From positions 1 through 38,354 of the forward strand of contig CAMJWL010000010.1 of the NCBI GenBank assembly GCA_946409405.1: a DNA stretch of 38,354 nt, given 5' to 3'. Positions 23,391 through 30,540 of this stretch are shown here, piece by piece. The stretch comes from an uncultured Bacteroidales bacterium (lineage in GTDB: Bacteria > Bacteroidota > Bacteroidia > Bacteroidales > UBA3824). Position numbers and translations under genes: made by a program. The notes under the pieces are model-generated. The model did not search any database. It was given only the letters and a program-made list of their open reading frames with translations, and was not told the origin of the DNA. Numbering within the stretch: position 1 is the stretch's first letter; each line of letters begins with the position of its first letter.

Positions 23391-23422
23391 TTTGGTAGTA
23401 TTACAGAAATTCTGTAATATTG
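23391..23422 (+). promoter_or_regulatory. Phage early promoter with overlapping repressor operator
   Basis: TTTG (23391-23394) and TAATATTG (23415-23422) are 20 bp apart, a near-consensus Bacteroidetes promoter for the rightward early operon. A perfect palindrome TATTACAGAA-A-TTCTGTAATA (23399-23419) fills the space between the two boxes, so a bound repressor would exclude sigma. Additional TTCTGTAA half-sites occur at 23378-23385 and inside the repressor gene near 23,228-23,236. Confidence 0.72.
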
Positions 23423-23465
23423 CAGCGTTGAAATAATTTCAACACGGCGTAAAAATAGTAAAAAA

Positions 23466-23690
23466 ATGGAAAACACAAAAATTAAATATTTCATCGAGGC
23501 GGACAATGAACTGCGACGCGAGGTGGCAAGGATAGCCAAGAAGAGCGGGCTGCCTTGCAGCCTCCCATACGTGTGCCGCGCTCTCAACTACACCGACATG
23601 AGCGTGAATGCTTACAAAATACGTAGGATAGCCCTCGAACACGGGGCGGTGAAGATGGAGGTGAAGGTGAGCGACGAACAAAAGGCGTAA
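23466..23690 (+). CDS. Small HTH protein, Ner/Cro-like position
   Basis: This 74-residue protein is the first gene of the early operon. Its centre, 'RIAKKSGLPCSLPYVCRALNYTDMSVNAYKIRRIALEHGAV', reads as a helix-turn-helix of the small Bacteroidetes type, in which a recognition helix 'V-x-x-A-L-x-(F/Y)' is followed by an 'A-x-x-I-R-x-x-A-L-x-x-G' helix. The position between repressor and transposase is that of Mu ner, which switches off early and repressor transcription; this role is inferred from synteny. The start is preceded by an A-rich leader without a Shine-Dalgarno sequence. Confidence 0.72.
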   Translation: MENTKIKYFIEADNELRREVARIAKKSGLPCSLPYVCRALNYTDMSVNAYKIRRIALEHGAVKMEVKVSDEQKA

Positions 23691-23715
23691 CATTTAACTA
23701 AAAAAGCGAACTAAG

Positions 23716-25740
23716 ATGGTGTATTACGGTGGAAAACTTTGTATGGGAGTAGAGGAGTTGGAGTCCTGCGGGGTGTCGAGGCACAATTACGACAAACTCG
23801 TAAATCGCGGCAACATCAGGATAGCCCGACGCGGAGGCGGCAAGGGAGTGAGCGCACTTATCGACGTGGACTCGCTGCCTTGCAGGGTGAAGGAGTTGGT
23901 GGACAAGAAGTACCCCAGCGGCGCGGGCATACTTCTCGAAGGCTACGTTATGGACAATTACCATTACGACCAGAACGCGGTGGCATTCTACTCCGACAAG
24001 GCCAACACCGGCGTACAACTGAGCGCGGACAAGATACGAGAATACAGCACCAATGCCGGCGTACTCAATTGCTGCATCCGTCTGTATGAAAACGCACAGG
24101 CGGCGCAGAAGGTCTTTGGCGGCAAGTATTCGTGGGAGCGGATGCTTGCGGCTATCAACATACTGAAAGCGAAGACCGGGCACACGCTCCCCGAAAGCAT
24201 TATGCGCTTCCGCAAGAAGGCGGTGCAATACCAAAAGGAAGGCTACAAGGCACTGATAAGCGGCAAATACGGCAACCAGAGCGCAAGGAAAGTGGACGTT
24301 AAGACGGAGCGGCTGATATTGGGACTCGCCACCCTGCCCAACAAGCCTTTCAATACGAGCGTGGCGGAGATGTACAATATGTTTGTATGCGGCGAACTCG
24401 ACTGTTACGACCCAGAGACAGGCGAGGTGATGGATCCGGAAAACTTCACCGACAGGAAGGGCGACCCAAAGACCCTTAGCGAGACCACTATAAGCAACAT
24501 ACTCAATGCGCCCAAAAACCGCGTACTTATTGAGCACAAACTGTCGTCGTGGACCACCTTTATGCACGAGCAGAAGCCGTATATGCACAGGCACGCGCCG
24601 GAGTTTTCGTTCTCTAAGATTTCATTCGACGACCGCGACCTGCCGCGCAAACTCAAAGACACCAAGATACGCCCCAAAGCGTACTACGCCTACGACGTGG
24701 CGAGCCAGTGCGTGGTGGGCTACGCATACAACAGGTACAAGAATACCGACTTGGTGGTGGATATGTTCAGGAATATGTTCCGTATGATAGACCGCAACGG
24801 ATGGATGTGCCCCGCACAGGTGGAGGTGGAAAACCACCTTATGAGCCAGTGGCAGGACAGTATGCTGAAAGCGGGCGAGATGTTCCCCTTCGTGAGGTTT
24901 TGCGCCCCGCAAAACTCGCAGGAGAAGTACGCCGAGGCTATGAACGGCGCAAAGAAACGCTCCATAGAGCATAAGAACCACCTCGGCATCGGACGCTTCT
25001 ACGCCAAGACAAGGCAGTACAGGACGGAGGCCAAAAAGGTGTTTGACGCCTACAACGACACCTACGAGGACAAACAGTACTACTCTTGGGAGGAACTGAT
25101 AGCGGACGACATCAGGGACATCGAGGAGTTCAACAACTCGCTGCACCCAAACCAAAAGAAATACCCCGGAATGACACGCCTCGACGTGCTTAAAAACAAT
25201 ATGAACCCGACATTGCAGCCCGTCAACAAGGCGGTGCTTGCCAAGTACATCGGCGAGAAGGTGGAGACGAGCGTAAGGCGCAATTCGTATTGCCGCGTGG
25301 CGCATCAGGAATGGTGGCTATCCGACACCAAGGTGCTTGAAGCCTTGAAGCCCAACGACTACAAGGTAACGGCGTACTACCTGACGGACGAGGCAGGCGA
25401 GCCGACTGACGTGTTTATCTATCAGGACGGCATCTACATCGACCATCTCGAAAAGATACAGACCTTCAATACGGCGGAGGCCGAGCAGACGGAGGCAGAC
25501 AAGGCGGCATTCGTGGAGCAGCGTAAAAAGATAGCCAAGTTTGATGCGTATGTGAAGGACAATGAGATTGCGGCGGTGGGCGTGGCAGAGAGGTTGAAGG
25601 CTGAGGCGGACGACCCTCCCGAGATCCAAGACGTGGAAGTCGTCGAAGTAATTGAAGACCAGCCGCAGGAGGATATAGGCTATGCGCCGCAGGACTACCT
25701 CTCGGAAGACTACGTGGCAAGGGCATTGGCGGAGTTTTGA
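23716..25740 (+). CDS. MuA-like DDE transposase
   Basis: This 674-residue protein has an N-terminal Mu-type DNA-binding part ('MGVEELESCGVSRHNYDKLVNRG'), a middle helical region and an RNase-H-like catalytic core. Asp327 lies in 'YYAYDVAS', Glu372 in 'CPAQVEVENHLMSQW' and Glu403 or Glu407 in 'APQNSQEKYAEAMNGAKKR'. The second acidic residue is Glu rather than the usual Asp. The acidic C-terminal tail (about 600-674) would be the MuB-contact region by analogy with MuA. It catalyses strand transfer for replicative transposition of the phage genome. It is followed after 35 bp by its ATPase partner. Confidence 0.9.
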   Translation: MVYYGGKLCMGVEELESCGVSRHNYDKLVNRGNIRIARRGGGKGVSALIDVDSLPCRVKELVDKKYPSGAGILLEGYVMDNYHYDQNAVAFYSDKANTGVQLSADKIREYSTNAGVLNCCIRLYENAQAAQKVFGGKYSWERMLAAINILKAKTGHTLPESIMRFRKKAVQYQKEGYKALISGKYGNQSARKVDVKTERLILGLATLPNKPFNTSVAEMYNMFVCGELDCYDPETGEVMDPENFTDRKGDPKTLSETTISNILNAPKNRVLIEHKLSSWTTFMHEQKPYMHRHAPEFSFSKISFDDRDLPRKLKDTKIRPKAYYAYDVASQCVVGYAYNRYKNTDLVVDMFRNMFRMIDRNGWMCPAQVEVENHLMSQWQDSMLKAGEMFPFVRFCAPQNSQEKYAEAMNGAKKRSIEHKNHLGIGRFYAKTRQYRTEAKKVFDAYNDTYEDKQYYSWEELIADDIRDIEEFNNSLHPNQKKYPGMTRLDVLKNNMNPTLQPVNKAVLAKYIGEKVETSVRRNSYCRVAHQEWWLSDTKVLEALKPNDYKVTAYYLTDEAGEPTDVFIYQDGIYIDHLEKIQTFNTAEAEQTEADKAAFVEQRKKIAKFDAYVKDNEIAAVGVAERLKAEADDPPEIQDVEVVEVIEDQPQEDIGYAPQDYLSEDYVARALAEF

Positions 25741-25775
25741 CAAGTGGAACAATAACATTAAAACAGCATAATAAG

Positions 25776-26654
25776 ATGATTACAAACGAGCAAAAAGACA
25801 AGATTATCGCGGCGGTGAGGGACAACCGCTCCAACTATCCGAGCGACGCCAAGCACGCCGCCGCACTCGGCATCACGGCAAGCGCGTACTCCAACATCAA
25901 GAAGGGCAACGTGGAGGGGCAACTCTCGGACGCCAATTGGATAACCATCGCAAGGCGTCTCAATGTGATGCTCGGCAGGGAGGTGCAGTGGAAGACCGTA
26001 AGCACCCCGACGTTCCAGTACATCACGGCGAGCCTCGACTTTGCGCGTCAAAATTCCACCGGCGGCATATTCTGCGACGAGGCGGGCATCGGCAAGACCT
26101 ACACGGCGCAATACTATGCACGTACTCACAAAAACACCGTGTATGTGGATTGCAGCCAGGTGAAAAGCAAGCAGCGTTTCATACGCGGCATAGCCAAGGA
26201 GTTCGGCGTGGGCAGCACGGGGCGGTATTCGGATGTCTATGACGACCTGAAATACTACCTGCGCACCTTGGAGCAGCCGCTTATCATCCTCGACGAGGCG
26301 GGCGACCTGCAATACGACGCCTTCCTTGAACTCAAAGCCCTTTGGAACGGCGCGGGCGAGAACAACTGCGGATGGTATATGCTCGGCGCGGAGGGTCTGA
26401 GGGAGAAGATCTCGCGCTCCATCAACTGCAAGAAGGTTGGATACGCTGAGGTTTTCAACCGCTACGGCAACCGCTTCACCCGCGTAACGCCCGACAGCGA
26501 GAAGGAACGCCGGCAGTTCCTTAACGCACAGGCGGAGACCGTGGCACGCGGCAACGCCCCCGACGGAGCCGACATCCGCACTCTTGTGGTGAAAAGCGGC
26601 GGTCATCTGAGACGCCTGTTTACGGAAATACAGAAGTCAATTCAAAATTCGTAA
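25776..26654 (+). CDS. MuB-like AAA+ target-selection ATPase
   Basis: The ORF-track start at 25737 is a TTG inside the transposase end. The ATG at 25776 ('MITNEQKDKIIAAV') after an A-rich leader is preferred, giving 292 residues. An N-terminal HTH ('YPSDAKHAAALGITASAYSNIKKG') is followed by an AAA+ domain with Walker A 'CDEAGIGKTYT' (about 101-110) and Walker B 'PLIILDEAGDL' (about 168-178). This matches MuB, which binds DNA non-specifically as an ATP filament, delivers target DNA to the transposase and gives target immunity. It directly follows the transposase gene as in Mu. Confidence 0.88.
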   Translation: MITNEQKDKIIAAVRDNRSNYPSDAKHAAALGITASAYSNIKKGNVEGQLSDANWITIARRLNVMLGREVQWKTVSTPTFQYITASLDFARQNSTGGIFCDEAGIGKTYTAQYYARTHKNTVYVDCSQVKSKQRFIRGIAKEFGVGSTGRYSDVYDDLKYYLRTLEQPLIILDEAGDLQYDAFLELKALWNGAGENNCGWYMLGAEGLREKISRSINCKKVGYAEVFNRYGNRFTRVTPDSEKERRQFLNAQAETVARGNAPDGADIRTLVVKSGGHLRRLFTEIQKSIQNS

Positions 26655-26674
26655 TTCATAATTCATAATTGAAA

Positions 26675-27292
26675 ATGAAGCGTAGTTATTCGACAGAGGA
26701 GATTTTGGAACGGAAGTTCCCCGACCTTGGATGGGGCGAGAGATGGCGCGAGGTGTTTGGCGTACCGGCAGACAACGACACTTGGCTGATATGGGGCGCG
26801 AGCGGCAGCGGCAAAAGCAGTTTTGTGATGCAACTCGCCAAGGAACTTGCCAAGATAGACCGTGTGGTGTATGTGGGCTACGAGGAGGGCATCAGCAAGA
26901 GTTATCAAAAAAGGCTGCAAGACTTCAATATGAAGGAGCACCACGGCAGTTATACCACGGTGATAGAGAGTTACGACGAACTCACCGAGCGGCTCAAACG
27001 TCAGCGCAGCGGCAAGTTTGTGATAGTGGACTCCATACAGATGAGCGGATGGAACTACGCACAGGCGGAGGAGATGATAAGGCGTTTTCCTCGGAAGACA
27101 TTCATCTTCGTAAGCCAGGAGGAGAAAGGCGAGCCGCTTGGTTTTGACGCCAAAAGGCTTCTGTACCTTGCAAGCGTGAAGATAAAGGTGGCGGGCTACC
27201 GTGCATACAGCAAAGGCCGCTACTCCGAGAACCCGGCGGTGTCGTTCCCGGTATGGCAGCAAGGAATAATAGAGACGACAAATAATGTGTAG
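26675..27292 (+). CDS. P-loop ATPase, RecA/RadA-like
   Basis: The track start (TTG at 26669) adds two residues; the ATG at 26675 gives 205 residues. Walker A is 'WLIWGASGSGKSSFVMQLA' (about 37-55) and a Walker B-like 'FVIVDSIQMSGW' is near residue 117, as in RecA/DnaB/RadA-type folds. 'YVGYEEGISKSYQKRL' after the first strand resembles RadA-like ATPases. It follows MuB by 20 bp; the leader contains AATTC(A/G)T units like those in host gaps. It may help phage DNA replication after transposition or act as a second DNA-loading ATPase. The exact role is unknown. Confidence 0.75.
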   Translation: MKRSYSTEEILERKFPDLGWGERWREVFGVPADNDTWLIWGASGSGKSSFVMQLAKELAKIDRVVYVGYEEGISKSYQKRLQDFNMKEHHGSYTTVIESYDELTERLKRQRSGKFVIVDSIQMSGWNYAQAEEMIRRFPRKTFIFVSQEEKGEPLGFDAKRLLYLASVKIKVAGYRAYSKGRYSENPAVSFPVWQQGIIETTNNV

Positions 27293-27311
27293 GAGAGAGA
27301 AAAGAGGAGAG

Positions 27312-27351
27312 AAATCAACAAATCGCGAAATCAATAAATCAATAAATAAAA
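27312..27351 (+). repeat. Octamer leader repeat upstream of the 224-residue early gene
   Basis: Five degenerate tandem octamers of AAATCAAT lie just before an AAAAAGCGAACAAAATG start region. A similar array occurs at 28221-28263. The A-rich sequence probably serves as an unstructured translation leader. Confidence 0.7.
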
Positions 27352-27362
27352 AAGCGAACAAA

Positions 27363-28037
27363 ATGGAAATAATACCGATGAAACTGAAAACCTCCCACGC
27401 GGAGGAACTGATACGCCAGATAGACGAGACGATGGCGTATGTGGCAGAACACAAAGACCTGTACACACATGGAGACACAGCGGCGACAGCGATGGGCGAC
27501 GGTTTTGGCGCATTGGCGCGCAAGGCGATGCTGAAAGCCCTGCAAACAGAGAAAGACCGCCTACACTCCGCCATGGCGACGGCACAGGACGGGTACGTGC
27601 AATATGTGAGCGTGGCGCAGGAGATGACGGTAACGCCACTGAGCACCGTATATGCGACCATAACGCGGGCGTATGCCGAAAGGCAGCGCGAATGGCGCGA
27701 GAAGACAGACCATCTGAAAAAGCACTACCAGCAGATGTGGATAGCGAGGTACGGCAACCCGGCACGTAGTTACCTGAATACTATGGGACGTAATGTGGCG
27801 GAATACGCGGCACGGTACGACAACTACATGGTGCACACAGACGAGATAGACGAACTCGTGGACGAACTGCGCGGCTATCAGGCGCAGGCTCTCGAAGAGA
27901 ACCGGTACAGGATGAATCCTGTGGCAATCGAGCGACGAAAGCACAACGGCAGCGACGACGTGTATATAGGCACGGCACTGAAAGACGGGGAGTATGCAGA
28001 CTTCCTTGTACTGACTAAGATAGCCGGAGAATATTGA
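27363..28037 (+). CDS. Phage early protein of unknown function
   Basis: The track ORF begins at 27285, but its first 26 residues come from the octamer-repeat leader and are low-complexity. The ATG at 27363 ('MEIIPMKLKTSHAEELIRQ') is the likely start, giving 224 residues. The protein is mostly helical and charged, with a middle region 'ITRAYAERQREWREKTDHLKKHY' that could form a coiled coil and a more globular end ('DDVYIGTALKDGEYADFLVLTK'). I recognise no domain. Its place in the early operon after two ATPases points to replication or host takeover; that is inference. Confidence 0.72.
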   Translation: MEIIPMKLKTSHAEELIRQIDETMAYVAEHKDLYTHGDTAATAMGDGFGALARKAMLKALQTEKDRLHSAMATAQDGYVQYVSVAQEMTVTPLSTVYATITRAYAERQREWREKTDHLKKHYQQMWIARYGNPARSYLNTMGRNVAEYAARYDNYMVHTDEIDELVDELRGYQAQALEENRYRMNPVAIERRKHNGSDDVYIGTALKDGEYADFLVLTKIAGEY

Positions 28038-28078
28038 CAAGTGATTGAAGTAATTGAACCAATAAAAACAAGGCGACT

Positions 28079-28222
28079 ATGGCAAAATTCAGTGGAAACT
28101 ACAACAGCAAGACGGGTCTGTACACGCTCATCGTAGTAATTGGCAGCGCTGTGTACCGCTATGTAGGACCCAATTGGAACCAGTTGGTAGCATACGTGAA
28201 GGCGGTGCTTGGAATAGAGTAA
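28079..28222 (+). CDS. Small phage protein, 47 residues
   Basis: This ORF is too short for the track. It reads 'MAKFSGNYNSKTGLYTLIV' and ends 'VAYVKAVLGIE'. The ATG follows an A-rich leader ('AATAAAAACAAGGCGACT') like those of the neighbouring real genes, and the gene fills the space between 28037 and the next leader. The middle is hydrophobic ('LYTLIVVIGSAVYRYV') but too polar at the edges for a confident membrane helix. Function unknown. Confidence 0.6.
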   Translation: MAKFSGNYNSKTGLYTLIVVIGSAVYRYVGPNWNQLVAYVKAVLGIE

Positions 28223-28263
28223 TCAACAAATCAATAAATCAATAAATCAATAAATCAACAAAT
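28221..28263 (+). repeat. Octamer leader repeat upstream of the DUF3164-type gene
   Basis: About five tandem copies of AAATCAAT/AAATCAAC lie between the small ORF stop and the ATG at 28270, the same unit as at 27312-27351. Confidence 0.75.
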
Positions 28264-28269
28264 AGAACG

Positions 28270-28998
28270 ATGGATACAAAGACAACAGTAACAATGACCG
28301 CCGAGGAAATGGCGGAATTTGAGGCATTCAAGGCCGCACAGGCGGCTGCCAAGGCAAAGGAGGAGCGCAAGCAGAACCTCGCCACCTACAACAAGATGAT
28401 AGACGAACAGGTGGAGACAACAATTCCCGAACTGGAGGACATCTCGGAGCAGTTGGCAACGGTGAAGGCCACCATCTTCGGCAACTTCAAGACGTTGCTC
28501 GACATGAAGAGCGACGTGATGAAGATGACCAAGGACGGACAGCGCAGCCACACCTTCACGTCGAGCGACGGCAAGAAGAAGATAGAACTCGGTTGCTACA
28601 ACATCGACAACTACAAGGACACAGTGCAGGACGGCATCGACATGATAAAGGCGTACATCAGCGGACTTGCAAAGGACGCGGAGACGCAGAACCTCGTGGA
28701 GATGGTGCTGAAACTTCTGAGCAAAGACCAGAAGGGCAACCTGAAAGCGAGCCGCGTATTGCAGTTGCGTGCGTTGGCAGAGAGGAGCGGAGATCCTCAA
28801 TTCCAGGAAGGCGTGGAGATTATCATGGACGCCTACGACCCGATACCAAGCAAGCAGTTTGTGAGGGCTTGGGTGAAGGGCGACCAAGGCGAATGGCTGA
28901 GCATTCCGCTGAGCATCACAGACGCGAAGTGTGCGGACGCGGGCGAGCCGCCCGCACTCCACGAACTCAAAGGCATAGAGGTAAAACTAAAACGATAA
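28270..28998 (+). CDS. DUF3164-family phage protein
   Basis: This 242-residue protein is helical and lysine-rich. The core 'IPELEDISEQLATVKATIFGNFKTLLDMKSDV' followed by 'RSHTFTSSDGKKKIELGCYNIDNYKDTVQDGI', and 'KASRVLQLRALAERSGDPQFQEGVEII', match my recollection of DUF3164, a family typical of the early region of Mu-like phages. Its biochemical function is unknown. The C-terminal region contains 'DAGEPPALHELKG', encoded partly by a palindromic repeat. It is spaced 4 bp from the next gene. Confidence 0.78.
   Translation: MDTKTTVTMTAEEMAEFEAFKAAQAAAKAKEERKQNLATYNKMIDEQVETTIPELEDISEQLATVKATIFGNFKTLLDMKSDVMKMTKDGQRSHTFTSSDGKKKIELGCYNIDNYKDTVQDGIDMIKAYISGLAKDAETQNLVEMVLKLLSKDQKGNLKASRVLQLRALAERSGDPQFQEGVEIIMDAYDPIPSKQFVRAWVKGDQGEWLSIPLSITDAKCADAGEPPALHELKGIEVKLKR
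28939..28955 (+). repeat. In-frame palindrome encoding GEPPA (copy 1)
   Basis: GCGGGCG-AGC-CGCCCGC is a perfect 7-bp hairpin with a 3-base loop, followed by ACTCCA. It lies inside the coding sequence and is read as '(A)GEPPALH'. Related copies lie at 29484 and 36214. Confidence 0.8.
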
Positions 28999-29002
28999 TA
29001 CG

Positions 29003-29440
29003 ATGAAAAAAACAGAGGACGAGAAGGACATCGTGCGGAGGATGGTGGAGTATTACCGGCAATGGTATCTGGCACGGTTTGGCGTGGCGGTGCAGTACAG
29101 CAGCCAAAACGCCTACGTGATAGAGTACAACACAATGAAGGGCATATACAACATGCTTGTAGGCACGTGGCGCACAAAGAACCCGACGGCGGTGGCTACT
29201 GACGACGTGATACTCGGAATGTGGCAGCGGCTCTTGGAGTACCTTCAAATGAAAAACAACTACTTTTTCACAAGCCTGCTTAGCATACACCGCAACTACA
29301 ACATCATAGTGCCTCAGATGATGCGGCACAAGGAGAAGGAGCGGCTTGCAGAGGCAAAGAAAAAGGCGGGCAACATGCAGAAAAAACTTGACATCGTGAA
29401 GGACATGCTGAACGGCAGCCTGATAAACGACTATCATTAG
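29003..29440 (+). CDS. Phage early protein of unknown function, helical
   Basis: This 145-residue protein is rich in Tyr, Met and basic residues. The N-terminal half ('IVRRMVEYYRQWYLARFGVAVQYS') and the lysine-rich C-terminus ('HKEKERLAEAKKKAGNMQKKLDIVKDML') are predicted helices, the latter a likely coiled coil. There is no recognised domain. It is tightly packed between the DUF3164-type gene and the next early gene, so it belongs to the same operon. Confidence 0.75.
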   Translation: MKKTEDEKDIVRRMVEYYRQWYLARFGVAVQYSSQNAYVIEYNTMKGIYNMLVGTWRTKNPTAVATDDVILGMWQRLLEYLQMKNNYFFTSLLSIHRNYNIIVPQMMRHKEKERLAEAKKKAGNMQKKLDIVKDMLNGSLINDYH

Positions 29441-29462
29441 GCACTACTAAAAGCGTAAAAAT

Positions 29463-30185
29463 ATGGAAAACGAGGCAAAAAAGGTAGGCGAGCCGCCTGC
29501 ACTCCATGGCGTGAGTGCGGCGGTGGCAAGGAAAGTGGGGAGCGTGGCGGCATTGCGGATGGAAGCGGTAGAGTTTGTGAAGGCATACTCGCCGCTACCA
29601 GCAATGCGGCAATGCGCAGAGGTGAATACGCCGGTGAAGGCGGCGATGAACATGGAACTGCCGACCTTAGTGGCGATACGACAGGAGTACGGCGAGGCTT
29701 TTATTACGGGATACATCAAACTGTGGATTGTGGATCTGATAGAATACCTCGGCGGCAAAGAACTGACCGACGCCCAACTTGAAGAGACAAGCCTGCGCAT
29801 CTACCACAACAACTACTACCTGAACATCGCCGACCTCAACATCCTGCTAAACCGCGTGAAGGACGGCGACACCGTGCTGACCACGCCGATAAACGGGGCT
29901 AAACTTAACGCCCTGTTTGCGGCGTACCGGGACGAAAGAGCGGAGGCAGTGGTGGCAAGCCACGAGAACGAACACGAGGTGCTCAAAAAGCACGGCTACA
30001 TTCCGCACGTTGACCACATCACCGAGGCGGTGCACGAGGCGATGATAGAGAACCAGATGGCGGCGGCAGAACGACAAGCAAAGGCTGAGGCGGCGGAGAT
30101 AGACCGCCTATACCGCAAAGCGTTGAGATACCAAAAACTGTGGGATAAATACCCGCAATTGAAACCGAAAATGACAAAAGAATAA
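29463..30185 (+). CDS. Phage early protein of unknown function
   Basis: This 240-residue protein begins 'MENEAKKVGEPPALHGV', where the GEPPA segment comes from a palindromic repeat just after the start codon. The core 'VAIRQEYGEAFITGYIKLWIVDLIEYLGGKELTD' and 'NNYYLNIADLNILLNRVKDG' looks globular and helical; the C-terminal 60 residues are charged and probably coiled-coil ('AAAERQAKAEAAEIDRLYRKA'). The pattern recalls replication-accessory proteins of Bacteroidetes mobile elements, but I cannot name a family. It is likely part of the early operon. Confidence 0.75.
   Translation: MENEAKKVGEPPALHGVSAAVARKVGSVAALRMEAVEFVKAYSPLPAMRQCAEVNTPVKAAMNMELPTLVAIRQEYGEAFITGYIKLWIVDLIEYLGGKELTDAQLEETSLRIYHNNYYLNIADLNILLNRVKDGDTVLTTPINGAKLNALFAAYRDERAEAVVASHENEHEVLKKHGYIPHVDHITEAVHEAMIENQMAAAERQAKAEAAEIDRLYRKALRYQKLWDKYPQLKPKMTKE
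29484..29500 (+). repeat. In-frame palindrome encoding GEPPA (copy 2)
   Basis: GTAGGCG-AGC-CGCCTGC followed by ACTCCA lies eight codons after the start of the 240-residue gene and is read as 'GEPPALH'. The stem has one G-C to T-G change from copy 3. Confidence 0.75.
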
Positions 30186-30231
30186 CCACAGGAAGCCCGG
30201 AAAGCAAACCTGTAATACTAACAGAGCCAAA

Positions 30232-30453
30232 ATGTATAAAAGTACGCTAAAACGAAAGGAATATGTGGAGATGCTGCTAAGCGAGCATTACGAACCCGGA
30301 CGGCAGGACAGGTGCAAGCGATGGGTGTATGTGCATTATGTATATCCGGCGACACACATATCGGAGCGTACTTTTTACAGGTATCTCGGAGAATACGAGA
30401 AACGGCTGCTGTCAGAGCCGGAGGCTGATGCAGTGCAGCTGAGCCTTTGGTAA
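30232..30453 (+). CDS. Small phage protein, possible regulator
   Basis: This 73-residue basic protein is the last gene of the early operon. 'YVYPATHISERTFYRYLGEYEKRLL' looks like a helix-turn-helix in which 'ISERTFYRYL' would be the recognition helix. In Mu the end of the early region encodes Mor, the activator of the middle promoter, so a regulatory role is plausible by position, but the sequence is not recognisably Mor. It ends directly at the bidirectional terminator. Confidence 0.68.
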   Translation: MYKSTLKRKEYVEMLLSEHYEPGRQDRCKRWVYVHYVYPATHISERTFYRYLGEYEKRLLSEPEADAVQLSLW

Positions 30454-30502
30454 TAAAAAAGACACCGCAGGGTCGAAGATGACGCTGCGGTGTCTTTTTT
30501 TA
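30454..30502. terminator. Bidirectional terminator between early and late phage operons
   Basis: AAAAAAGACACCGCAG and its inverted copy CTGCGGTGTCTTTTTT form a 16-bp stem with a 14-nt loop and have A/T tracts on both sides. It lies at the meeting point of the plus-strand early operon and the minus-strand late genes, and can stop both. Confidence 0.93.
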
Positions 30503-30540
30503 ATAGAGTGTGTAGTGTGTTGGTTGGTCAGATTGGCGCG

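Noticed and set aside
24622-25305. 227-residue minus-strand ORF within the transposase gene
   Set aside because: It is a shadow of the MuA-like coding sequence, without start context or motifs.
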